Shown here: one piece after another, positions 14,255-21,737 of the stretch | Layout of the letters: each line of letters begins with the position of its first letter | How positions within the stretch are numbered: the stretch's first letter is position 1 | Origin: a virus | IMG/VR virus record: IMGVR_UViG_3300032087_002756 | Location: 1 to 27,430 of that record | Direction: 5' to 3' (one strand) | DNA: 27,430 bases | Made by a program: the position numbers and the translations under genes | The notes under the pieces: model-generated | The model's input: the letters and a program-made list of their open reading frames with translations, nothing else | The model's database searches: none | Told to the model about the DNA's origin: nothing

Positions 14255-15296
14255 TGATACACACTTTGGTGTAAGAAATGATAGTGAGGCATTTAGAAAC
14301 TATCAAGTTGATTTTTATAGAGATCAATTTTTTCCTTACTTAAAAGAACATAATATAAAAACTCTAATACATTTAGGTGATGTAGTTGATAGAAGAAAGT
14401 TTATCAATCATCAAACAGCTGCGATATTTAGAAGAGAGTTTTTTGATGTGTTGTGGAAAGAAAAAATAGATACTCACATCATCATAGGTAACCACGACAC
14501 TTATTTTAAAAATACAAATGAAGTTAACGCAGTAGAAAATTTATATACAAGTTTTGATGGTATTAATGAACCTTTTATTTACACTAGACCTAAAGTTGTA
14601 GAGTTTGATGGTTTACCTATTTTATTTTTACCTTGGATATGTGACGACAATAGAGAAGAGTCAAGTAATATGATTAGAACAGCAAATGCACCTATTGTGT
14701 TTGGTCATTTAGAAATAAAAGGAATAGAAATGCAAAATGGTGTTATTAATCAATACGGTAATGATAAATCAGAATTTAAAAGATTTGAAAAAGTTGTTTC
14801 AGGTCACTTTCACAAACACACAGACGATGGTCAGATATATTACTGTGGCGCTCAATACGAACAAACTTGGTCGGATTATAAAGACCAAAAAGGTTTTCAT
14901 ATTTTTGATACTGAAACAAGAGAGTTAGAACGTATTGTAAATCCAAGAACAATACACAAAAAGATAATATATGACGATTCTAAAAAAGATTATGAAACGC
15001 TAGATATTCAACAATATCACAAACACTTTATTAAATTAGTTGTATTAAATAAAACAAATGAAGATGTATTTGACAAATTCGTTGAAAGATTGTATAATGA
15101 TATAACAGTTTATGATTTAAATATTATAGAGGATTTTTCAGATATTAAAGCATCCGTTAAAGATGACGTAATAGAAATGGGAGAAGATACACTTACATTT
15201 TTAAACTCTTATGTAGATCAAATAGAAACAGATGTTAGTAAACAAAAATTAAAACAATATCTAAAATCCATTTACGTAGAGGCTAGTGAAGTATAA
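14235..15296 (+). CDS. 47: Recombination endonuclease subunit gp47 (SbcD/Mre11-like)
   Basis: Nuclease subunit of the gp46-gp47 complex, which resects DNA ends for recombination-dependent replication and helps degrade host DNA. The 353 residues (339 in T4) hold the calcineurin-like phosphoesterase motifs in order: NDTHFG (Asp8, His10), LGDVVDRR (Asp49), IGNHDTY (Asn86, His87), FGHLEIKG (His158) and VSGHFHKH (His191, His193), all metal ligands. The start at 14235 lies within the upstream halogenase gene. In T4, 47 and 46 are close together; here two oxygenase-like genes have been inserted between them. Confidence 0.95.
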   Translation: MKIAILNDTHFGVRNDSEAFRNYQVDFYRDQFFPYLKEHNIKTLIHLGDVVDRRKFINHQTAAIFRREFFDVLWKEKIDTHIIIGNHDTYFKNTNEVNAVENLYTSFDGINEPFIYTRPKVVEFDGLPILFLPWICDDNREESSNMIRTANAPIVFGHLEIKGIEMQNGVINQYGNDKSEFKRFEKVVSGHFHKHTDDGQIYYCGAQYEQTWSDYKDQKGFHIFDTETRELERIVNPRTIHKKIIYDDSKKDYETLDIQQYHKHFIKLVVLNKTNEDVFDKFVERLYNDITVYDLNIIEDFSDIKASVKDDVIEMGEDTLTFLNSYVDQIETDVSKQKLKQYLKSIYVEASEV

Positions 15297-15967
15297 TGAA
15301 ATATGACGTACACCCATTTGGACCTTTATTAGTATCTTTTGAAATGAAAGAGGAAACAACTGATTGGTTGTTAGAAGAAGCTAATAAGTTAAGAGGTAAT
15401 AAAGAAGCTTTAGCTAATTCTACTTTAGCAGGTCAATTAAAAGAGCAATATTACTTTGATAAAAAAATAAGAGACGAATTTTTTGTTAGAACAAATGAAG
15501 TATTTACTCAATATAGGAATATTCATTGTGAATTTCATAAATTACTACAAAAAAAAATAGAGTGGGGAGCAAGAGTATTATGGGTTAACTTTATGAAAAA
15601 ACATGAGGCAAATCCAATACACAATCATGGAGATGATTATTCTTTTGTTTATTTTTTAAATGATGTAGATTTAGAAGAAGAATATAAAAATCACGTAGCA
15701 AGATCAAACCTACCAGGCAACGTGGGGTTTTCTTTTGGTGAACCGTCAGCACCTGATAGAAAATGGACAACACAACAAAGATGGTTTCAACCTAAAAAGA
15801 ATTTACTTATTATGTTTCCTGCTTTACTTCAACATTACGTAATACCATATCATACAGATGTTGAAAGAATAAGCGTGTCTGGTAATATAAAGATTTTAAA
15901 TAAACACAAATTACAAGAAGACGAAAAGGGAGAAAAAGGTAATAGAGAGCACGAGTTTTATTTTTAA
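15296..15967 (+). CDS. 2OG-Fe(II) oxygenase-like protein between 47 and 46
   Basis: This 223-residue protein resembles the phage oxygenase group sometimes called putative 2OG-Fe(II) oxygenase. VLWVNFMKKHEANPIHNHGDDYSFVYFLND (about 94-123) supplies His111-x-Asp113 (His109 also nearby), and LLIMFPALLQHYVIPYHTDVERISVSGNI (about 170-198) supplies His180 and Arg191. The SFGEPSAPDRKW loop between them is variable in this group. Its ATG overlaps the gp47 stop (TAATG) and its stop overlaps the next ATG the same way, so three coding regions are chained. Substrate unknown. A role tied to recombination is suggested only by position. Confidence 0.8.
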   Translation: MKYDVHPFGPLLVSFEMKEETTDWLLEEANKLRGNKEALANSTLAGQLKEQYYFDKKIRDEFFVRTNEVFTQYRNIHCEFHKLLQKKIEWGARVLWVNFMKKHEANPIHNHGDDYSFVYFLNDVDLEEEYKNHVARSNLPGNVGFSFGEPSAPDRKWTTQQRWFQPKKNLLIMFPALLQHYVIPYHTDVERISVSGNIKILNKHKLQEDEKGEKGNREHEFYF

Positions 15968-16563
15968 TGTCTATGCACAGAAAAATTGAAAAAAACTTTT
16001 GGTGGCCTACGCCTTTGTGGCACGTAGTACTAAAAGAATTTAAAACACATCCTACAAGAGTAAATTATAATGATGATTTATTTTCCTATGGTATAGGTCT
16101 AAGAGAAAAAGGCAAAGGTGTTAGAAAATCAAATGTAGGTGGATGGCAAAGTGACTTACTAAACCCAAATGAAGAAGTTAAACCATTATGTGATGAAATA
16201 TTTGATGTCTTAAAAAATTTAGAATTAGGCATTAACAATATAGAAATACCTCAAATATGGATGAATATAAATCAAAGAGGTGATTGGAACATAATTCATC
16301 AACATGGATACTTTCACATATCAGGAATATATTACGTTAAGTATCCTAAAGATTCAGGTAAGATAGGATTTAAAGACCCTAGACCTGCAGCTATGGGTAA
16401 TAGTTTTTTTATAGAAAGATTTGATGGCAGCGAACTTAAAACAGTAGATACAGTGCAAGAAGGTTCATTGCTATTATGGCCTTCTTACTTAGAGCACTTT
16501 GTAGAACCTAGTAGATCAGATGAAGAAAGAATGTCAATAAGTTTTGATATAGTAATTAAATAA
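15967..16563 (+). CDS. TIGR02466-like putative 2OG-Fe(II) oxygenase
   Basis: This 198-residue protein matches the TIGR02466-type family as I remember it: FWWPTPLWHV near the start, NVGGWQSDLL (56-65), WNIIHQHGYFHISGIYYVKYP (107-127), FKDPRP (135-140) and SLLLWPSYLEHFVEPSRSDEERMSISFDI (167-195). The distal His177 and Arg188 are clear. The usual HxD pair is not: the first motif reads HQHGYFH, so the iron ligands would be His111/113 and possibly His117, or the protein binds metal differently. It is linked by TAATG junctions to genes on both sides, including gene 46. Whether it is an active oxygenase is less certain than for its neighbours. Confidence 0.78.
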   Translation: MSMHRKIEKNFWWPTPLWHVVLKEFKTHPTRVNYNDDLFSYGIGLREKGKGVRKSNVGGWQSDLLNPNEEVKPLCDEIFDVLKNLELGINNIEIPQIWMNINQRGDWNIIHQHGYFHISGIYYVKYPKDSGKIGFKDPRPAAMGNSFFIERFDGSELKTVDTVQEGSLLLWPSYLEHFVEPSRSDEERMSISFDIVIK

Positions 16564-18272
16564 TGATATACTTTAAAACAATAAGATGGAAGAATTTTTT
16601 ATCAACTGGTAATCAGTTTATAGAAGTAGATTTACAAAAGGCACCATCAACATTAATTGTAGGGGCAAACGGATCAGGTAAATCAACTTTACTTGACGCA
16701 TTGTGTTTTGTTTTATTTAATAGACCTTTTAGAGACATTAAAAAAGAACAACTTGTTAATACCATTAATCAAAATGATTGTGAAATACAAATAGAATTTA
16801 AAATTGGTAACAATGAATATAAAGTTGTAAGAGGAATCAAACCAAACATATTTGAAATTTATAAAAACAATGTATTAATAAACCAAGACGCTTCTGCTGT
16901 TGACTATCAAAACACATTAGAAAATAATATTTTAAAATGTAATTATCGTGCCTTTTGTCAAGTAGTTATTTTAGGTTCATCATCTTACGAACCATTTATG
17001 CACCTACGTGCTAGATATAGAAGAGAGGTTGTAGAAGAAATATTAGATATTAGAGTTTTTACTCATATGGATTTATTGTTAAGACAAAAACAAAGTGAGT
17101 TAGCAAAATCTGTACAAGATGTTAAGTTTAGATATAACTTAATGACAGAAAAATACGAAATGCAAAAGAAACATTTTGAAGAAGTTTTAAGTAGAGATAA
17201 TTCAGACCTAGAGGATAAAAGAAAACTAATTGCAGATAATCATAAAGATAATTTAGTTTACAAAGATAAATTAGAAAAACTTAATGAAGAGATTATATCA
17301 AAGAAACAAAAATTATGGCACAAAGATGAAGAAACAGGTAAACAAACTAAACTTGCAAAACTTGAAGCTAAAATAGAAACAAATATTGCAACACATAAAA
17401 AAACATTAGAATTTTTTGAAAAGAACAATAACTGTCCTACTTGCACACAAAAGATAGAAGAGGGATTTAAAGTACAAAAATGTCAACACGAAAAAAGTAA
17501 AATTGATAAACTTGAAAAAGGTCTACAAGACTTAGTAATAGAAATAGGTAAGAACAACCAAACAGTAAGTGATTTAAATAAACTTGCAGATAAACTAGGG
17601 CAACTAAATGTAGAGGTTGCAAAAATTAATACTTCTATTGATTCTATAAACAGACAATCAAATAGATTAAATGATGAGATTGCAAAATTAGAAGTAGAAA
17701 AAAAGAACTCAGATAAGGTTGCTTTTGAATTAGAAAATATTAAAAATGAATTAAAAGCAGTAGATGTAGAAAAAGATAAAGTTGTTGAAGAGAAAAAGTA
17801 TATTGATATTGCTAGAGAGATATTAAATGATACAGGTGTCAAAGCAAAGATTATAAAAAAGTACTTACCTATAATGAATCAACTAATCAATAAATACTTA
17901 CAATCTATGGACTTCTTTGTAAACTTTCATTTAGATGAAGAGTTTAACGAAACAATTAAAAGTAGATTTAGAGATACCTTTAATTACAATAGTTTTAGTG
18001 AAGGTGAGAAGTTAAGAATTGACCTTGCATTATTATTTACATGGAGAACTATTGCAAAAATGAAAAACAGTACTAACACCAACTTGTTAATTTTAGATGA
18101 GGTGTTTGACTCATCCTTGGATACTACAGGAACAGATGACTTTTTTAAAATACTCAAACAACTAACAACAGAAAATACTTTTATTATATCACACAAAGGA
18201 GATATAATGTTTGATAAATTTACTAATATTATAAAATTTGAAAAATACAAAAACTTTACGAGGTTACTATGA
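16563..18272 (+). CDS. 46: Recombination endonuclease ATPase subunit gp46 (SbcC/Rad50-like)
   Basis: ABC-type SMC-like ATPase partner of gp47. The 569 residues (560 in T4) show Walker A GANGSGKS (34-41), two long coiled-coil arms (about 170-285 and 300-415) joined by a zinc hook CPTC at 290-293, the ABC signature SFSEGEKLRIDLAL near 476-489, Walker B LLILDE near 507-512 with the D-loop SSLD, and the switch histidine in IISHKGD near 541-547. It completes the 47-46 pair. The start overlaps the upstream stop, and the stop overlaps the next gene by 4 bases (ATGA). Confidence 0.96.
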   Translation: MIYFKTIRWKNFLSTGNQFIEVDLQKAPSTLIVGANGSGKSTLLDALCFVLFNRPFRDIKKEQLVNTINQNDCEIQIEFKIGNNEYKVVRGIKPNIFEIYKNNVLINQDASAVDYQNTLENNILKCNYRAFCQVVILGSSSYEPFMHLRARYRREVVEEILDIRVFTHMDLLLRQKQSELAKSVQDVKFRYNLMTEKYEMQKKHFEEVLSRDNSDLEDKRKLIADNHKDNLVYKDKLEKLNEEIISKKQKLWHKDEETGKQTKLAKLEAKIETNIATHKKTLEFFEKNNNCPTCTQKIEEGFKVQKCQHEKSKIDKLEKGLQDLVIEIGKNNQTVSDLNKLADKLGQLNVEVAKINTSIDSINRQSNRLNDEIAKLEVEKKNSDKVAFELENIKNELKAVDVEKDKVVEEKKYIDIAREILNDTGVKAKIIKKYLPIMNQLINKYLQSMDFFVNFHLDEEFNETIKSRFRDTFNYNSFSEGEKLRIDLALLFTWRTIAKMKNSTNTNLLILDEVFDSSLDTTGTDDFFKILKQLTTENTFIISHKGDIMFDKFTNIIKFEKYKNFTRLL

Positions 18273-18826
18273 TATATGAATTAATACCACCTACTGATCC
18301 TAGAGTGCTATCATCAATCGCACCTTTTGATGAAAAGAAATTAAAAGAAGATGAAAAGATAACACCAAAAGAATTTGCAGACAATATGTTTGAGACTATG
18401 AAAAAATATGGTGGTATAGGTTTATCAGCAAATCAATGTGGTAAACCATATAGAATGTTTGTAATGGGCGATCATCCTAATATTAAAGAAGGCAAAAAAT
18501 GGGTATGTTATAATCCAGAAATAAAAGGTCACAGTAGAGAGACAATTAGATTTAAAGAAGGTTGTTTAACTTTTCCTTATTTGTTTTTAGATGTAGAGAG
18601 ACCTAGAGCAGTTGCAGTTGAATATTATGATGAAAATATGAAAAAGGTTGAAGAAAATTTAACAGGCATGCCTGCAAGAATTTTTCAACATGAATTTGAC
18701 CATATGCAAGGTATTGTGTTTACAGAGCACGTTAGTAAGTTTAAACTACAATTTGCAATGAAGAAAAGAGATAACATAGTTAAGAAAGTACAAAGACAAT
18801 GGCAACAGATAGCAAGTCAGAAATAA
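18269..18826 (+). CDS. def: Peptide deformylase
   Basis: Removes the formyl group from the N-terminal methionine of nascent proteins at the ribosome exit. The three family motifs are present: GIGLSANQ (49-56; motif 1, usually GIGLAANQ), EGCLTFP (97-103, with metal ligand Cys99) and QHEFDHMQG (140-148), the HExxH metal site with Glu142. Length is 185 residues, close to bacterial Def (about 170), and the C-terminal helix is retained, unlike the shortened form described in some cyanophages. The 4-base overlap with gene 46 implies translational coupling. Phage deformylases are thought to keep deformylation going during heavy late protein synthesis. Confidence 0.94.
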   Translation: MIYELIPPTDPRVLSSIAPFDEKKLKEDEKITPKEFADNMFETMKKYGGIGLSANQCGKPYRMFVMGDHPNIKEGKKWVCYNPEIKGHSRETIRFKEGCLTFPYLFLDVERPRAVAVEYYDENMKKVEENLTGMPARIFQHEFDHMQGIVFTEHVSKFKLQFAMKKRDNIVKKVQRQWQQIASQK

Positions 18827-19422
18827 AAACTAAAAGTATATTTGCTACACCTGCTAGGTTTAATGAAAACAAAGATTTAGCAACAAGATTATTAAATCCA
18901 TGTAAAGAACTATTAGCAAAGTGTGAAGATCATAATAGTTATCCTAATGGCAAAACTAGTTTTTTTGAAGAAGGTAAAAATATATTCAAGTTAGAACAAC
19001 AAGAGTTTATTGATTTTAGAGATTGGGTTGGAAAAGAATGTTTATCATATTTGTATGAATGTGGTGTAGATATTAATCAAATTAAAATTATTGCTTCTAA
19101 TGCTTGGGTGTCTGAAATGTATGAAGGTGGTTCACACCCACATCACACTCATCATCCTTATTGTCAAGTAAGTGGTAATTTTTATGTACACGCAGATGAA
19201 GAATCAAGCCCATTAACATTTTATAAACCAGGTGTTTTTGGTGATATTTGGCAAACTATGCCTATCAGACAAAAAAACATCCTAAATATAGATAAAGTAA
19301 ATTGTCCTGCAAGAACAGGTTTAAATGCAATATGGAGATCAGATTTAATTCATAGTGTATTTCATAATAAAAGTAAAAGTAGAATAGCAATAAGTTATAA
19401 CTTGGTGGTAACAAATGTATAA
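18799..19422 (+). CDS. TIGR02466-like putative 2OG-Fe(II) oxygenase
   Basis: This 207-residue protein has a second TIGR02466-like pattern: SIFATPARF near the start (13-21), NAWVSEMYEGGSHPHHTHHPYCQVSGNFYVH (about 101-131) and NAIWRSDLIHSVFHNKSKSRIAISYNLVV (176-204). Distal His185 and Arg195 are clear. The metal-binding first motif is a His cluster, HPHHTHHP (113-120), with no Asp in the usual HxD position, like the protein at 15967. The start lies 28 bases inside def. No ribosome site stands out, so coupled reinitiation is likely. Confidence 0.75.
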   Translation: MATDSKSEIKTKSIFATPARFNENKDLATRLLNPCKELLAKCEDHNSYPNGKTSFFEEGKNIFKLEQQEFIDFRDWVGKECLSYLYECGVDINQIKIIASNAWVSEMYEGGSHPHHTHHPYCQVSGNFYVHADEESSPLTFYKPGVFGDIWQTMPIRQKNILNIDKVNCPARTGLNAIWRSDLIHSVFHNKSKSRIAISYNLVVTNV

Positions 19423-20026
19423 AGAGCTAACAGTAAAACAACTAGACTTACCTGAATATAAACAGGATTTAACCGAGGCAGTTTCATTTTTAAATAACAT
19501 TAATAAGTATTCTGCCGTAAAAACAAAATATAACAAAAAAGAACAATGGCAAGCTATATCAATTAGAGGATATAGTGATGAAGTTGAAGATATTTTAAAA
19601 CCAGGAGTTTTAAAAAGTGAAGGTACAGATAAAGGATTAAGATGGACTTCACTATACGAACAATCTGAATTATTACCTATTAAAGAAATACTATCTCATA
19701 TACCTGCTGAATTTGAAAGAGTAAGAGTTATGAGACTAAAAGCAGGTACTAAAATATCTAAACATACAGATAAGGTAGATAAAAGTATCAAAGAAGGAAA
19801 ATTAGTAAGATTACACGTGCCTTTAAAGACAGGTCCTAATGTAAGTATGACAATATGGAAAAGTAAAAACGCATATTTACATAACTTAGAAACAGGTAAA
19901 TATTACTATGTAGATGTGTCTAAGCCGCACGCTGTTGACAATTCTGAAGAATTTGATAGACTACACTTAGTTATAGATTGTTATATGAATCCAAGGTTAA
20001 ATGATGTTATTAGCGCAAAAGTCTGA
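19415..20026 (+). CDS. Aspartyl/asparaginyl beta-hydroxylase-like oxygenase
   Basis: This 203-residue protein fits the aspartyl/asparaginyl beta-hydroxylase group of 2OG oxygenases (PF05118 type). VRVMRLKAGTKISKHTDK (about 103-120) gives His117-x-Asp119; LVRLHVPLKTGPNVSMTIWKS (130-150) is the conserved RxHvPl strand that binds the cosubstrate; LETGKYYYVDVSKPHAVDNSEEFDRLHLVID (158-188) gives distal His172 and Arg182. In cellular proteins this fold hydroxylates Asp or Asn side chains. It overlaps its upstream and downstream neighbours by 8 and 26 bases. It belongs to a different oxygenase subfamily from the others here, so the set is not a simple recent duplication. Confidence 0.85.
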   Translation: MYKELTVKQLDLPEYKQDLTEAVSFLNNINKYSAVKTKYNKKEQWQAISIRGYSDEVEDILKPGVLKSEGTDKGLRWTSLYEQSELLPIKEILSHIPAEFERVRVMRLKAGTKISKHTDKVDKSIKEGKLVRLHVPLKTGPNVSMTIWKSKNAYLHNLETGKYYYVDVSKPHAVDNSEEFDRLHLVIDCYMNPRLNDVISAKV

Positions 20027-20438
20027 TTTTGAAAAAGTAAAGTCTATTTTCTATAAACATAAGAAATGGTTTCCTCATGTAAGAACTGATTACATGAAAC
20101 GTATGATAGCCAAAGAACAAATGGTTTATGAGGATTGCGTAATAATAACCTTTCATCATTGTAAAAGACAACAGAAAATAGGTGATGTAAATTTAAGAAA
20201 AGGCGATACAGTTTTACATCAAATCGCAAGTGAATATCCAGGTGACGGAAATGCACGTAATATAATGAAAGAATTTTTTGAATGGTGTCCTAGAGACGTA
20301 TATTTGTCAGTAAGAACAGACAACTTGACAGCCTGTAAATTTTATGATAGCATAGGAATGAAAAAAGTCGGGATAACAAGTTGGTCAAAAGGTACACTCC
20401 CTGGTTTAGTTTATGTCAAACGCAAAAGAAGTAGTTAG
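20001..20438 (+). CDS. GNAT-like acetyltransferase
   Basis: This 145-residue protein resembles a GCN5-related N-acetyltransferase. The C-terminal half reads DVYLSVRTDNLTACKFYDSIGMKKVG (about 94-119), the usual strand 5-helix 4 pattern of N-x-x-A-x-x-F-Y-x-x-x-G-F/M near the acetyl-CoA pantetheine. A turn at PGDGNARNIMKEFF (75-88) sits where the phosphate-binding loop is expected (Q/RxxGxG/A). It starts 26 bases inside the upstream gene, with two adjacent ATGs (20001 and 20004). Target unknown: a protein amino group, a small molecule or a modified base are all possible. Confidence 0.75.
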   Translation: MMLLAQKSDFEKVKSIFYKHKKWFPHVRTDYMKRMIAKEQMVYEDCVIITFHHCKRQQKIGDVNLRKGDTVLHQIASEYPGDGNARNIMKEFFEWCPRDVYLSVRTDNLTACKFYDSIGMKKVGITSWSKGTLPGLVYVKRKRSS

Positions 20439-21498
20439 AGATTGGAAAGATAATAAAGGATTCCCATACTATCCAAACGATAGAAAATGGCGTGATTCTG
20501 AATACAAGTCATTATCAGAATTTAAAAGAGAAAATCTTTGGAATAGAACTCACAATATTATAGGTCAATCAACACACGGATTATCATTAGCGTGGTCTTA
20601 TATGAAACACGCTTGGGGTATTAAGTGTGGTAAAATGAAGACACCTATGGAGATATGGGAAGATGAAGAACACTTAGAAAAAGGTATCAACAAGATACTT
20701 ACAGGTACTTTTTTTCAACAAAAAGACGCACACGAAATTACACCATCAGATATGAGATCAATGTTGAGACGTTATTCAGGTACTCAAATGGTCTCTAATT
20801 TTAGACCTACAGCAGCCGCAACTTTATATGACATCTTTGTAGAAAAAGGTTCTGTATTGTTTGGTGAAGAACCAGGCACTGTATGGGATCCTAGTATGGG
20901 TTATGGGGGTCGTTTATTAGGTGCAATTGCAGCTGGGGTAAATTATATAGGCACAGACCCTTGTATTCCTACATATGCAGGTTTAGAAAAGATTAGAGAC
21001 GAATATGGTCACAAAGATAGAAAATATACTTTGTTAAGACAAGGCTCAGAAACATTTATACCAGAAGAGAATAGTTTAGATTTTGTATTTACAAGTCCGC
21101 CTTATTTAGGACATGAAATGTATGGTGATGAAGAGGAACAATCATTTAAAAAATTTCCAGTACAAGAACAATGGCGTAATGGTTTTCTACTACAGACTAT
21201 CAAAAACGCATATCATGGTTTAAAACCAGGTAAGTGTGCCGCCTTTAATGTTGCAAATGTTAAATCTTATAAGACGTTTGAAGAAGACACTTACGATTGT
21301 ATGGTTGAGGCAGGTTTTAAAGATATGAAGATATGGTGGTTGTCACTATCTACACAGCAAGGCACTACATCTAAAAATACACTAGGTGAAGGTGAAACAG
21401 TTGTAAAACAGAAAAATCAATATACAGGCAGATTTGAAAATGATAGACCTGACGTACCAGGTAGAAAGTACGAACCTATATTCATAGGAACAAAGTAA
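20413..21498 (+). CDS. DNA methyltransferase (SPPY type)
   Basis: Probable SAM-dependent amino methyltransferase acting on adenine N6 or cytosine N4, 361 residues. The SAM-binding motif I is WDPSMGYGGRLLGA (158-171), preceding the catalytic motif IV TSPPYLG (227-233), with IGTDPC (179-184) as the acidic motif II. The N-terminal 130 residues are of unknown type and may recognise DNA. No endonuclease partner is adjacent, so it is likely an orphan enzyme that protects or marks phage DNA. Its stop overlaps the ATG of a 42-residue basic protein. A different nucleophile target, including RNA, cannot be excluded. Confidence 0.82.
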   Translation: MSNAKEVVRDWKDNKGFPYYPNDRKWRDSEYKSLSEFKRENLWNRTHNIIGQSTHGLSLAWSYMKHAWGIKCGKMKTPMEIWEDEEHLEKGINKILTGTFFQQKDAHEITPSDMRSMLRRYSGTQMVSNFRPTAAATLYDIFVEKGSVLFGEEPGTVWDPSMGYGGRLLGAIAAGVNYIGTDPCIPTYAGLEKIRDEYGHKDRKYTLLRQGSETFIPEENSLDFVFTSPPYLGHEMYGDEEEQSFKKFPVQEQWRNGFLLQTIKNAYHGLKPGKCAAFNVANVKSYKTFEEDTYDCMVEAGFKDMKIWWLSLSTQQGTTSKNTLGEGETVVKQKNQYTGRFENDRPDVPGRKYEPIFIGTK

Positions 21499-21626
21499 TG
21501 AGTAGAGAATCAGGAAGAAAATGGGATGGTCGATCCCGAATACCTACTGAACAATATAAGAAAAACTTTGATTCGATTTTTAAGAAACCAAAGAAGAAGA
21601 GTCGCAAAAAGACTAAAAAACCATAG
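21498..21626 (+). CDS. Small basic protein, 42 residues
   Basis: A short open frame begins at the TAATG junction with the methyltransferase gene and ends at TAG 21624-21626. The product starts MSRESGRKWDGRSRIPTEQY, continues with KKNFDSIFKK and ends in a Lys/Arg-rich tail. The N-terminal block KWDGRSR.(P/S)T..Y.KNF..IF looks like a constrained sequence and is of a kind I recall in other marine T4-like phages. A nucleic-acid- or RNA-polymerase-binding role is possible but unsupported. It closes the gapless gene run that begins at gene 55. Confidence 0.7.
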   Translation: MSRESGRKWDGRSRIPTEQYKKNFDSIFKKPKKKSRKKTKKP

Positions 21627-21737
21627 TGTTCTCGTTTTGTTCTCAAAGCGCAATTTGACACACCCCTAAAAACCTATATTTCACGTACCAATTAGTGCTT
21701 GTGAAAAAAACCGTTATAGTATAGCATAAGTGTATCT
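21627..21737 (+). promoter_or_regulatory. Intergenic region before the vWA gene, with a weak promoter candidate
   Basis: This 111-base gap holds no gene. TATAGT at 21715-21720 with TTAGTG 17 bases upstream is a possible weak sigma70 promoter. Alternatively CATAAGTG at 21725-21732 matches the late octamer at only 5 of 8 positions but ends exactly 5 bases before the ATG at 21738, the spacing of the leaderless late promoters elsewhere in the window. TTGACA at 21655-21660 has no well-placed -10. No ribosome site precedes the ATG. Confidence 0.4.

Noticed and set aside
17483-17842. 119-residue minus-strand open frame within gene 46
   Set aside because: It is antisense to the coiled-coil arm of gp46, low in complexity, and all other genes are on the + strand.
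21655-21680. TTGACA with TATATT before the vWA gene
   Set aside because: The spacer is only 14 bases, too short for sigma70.
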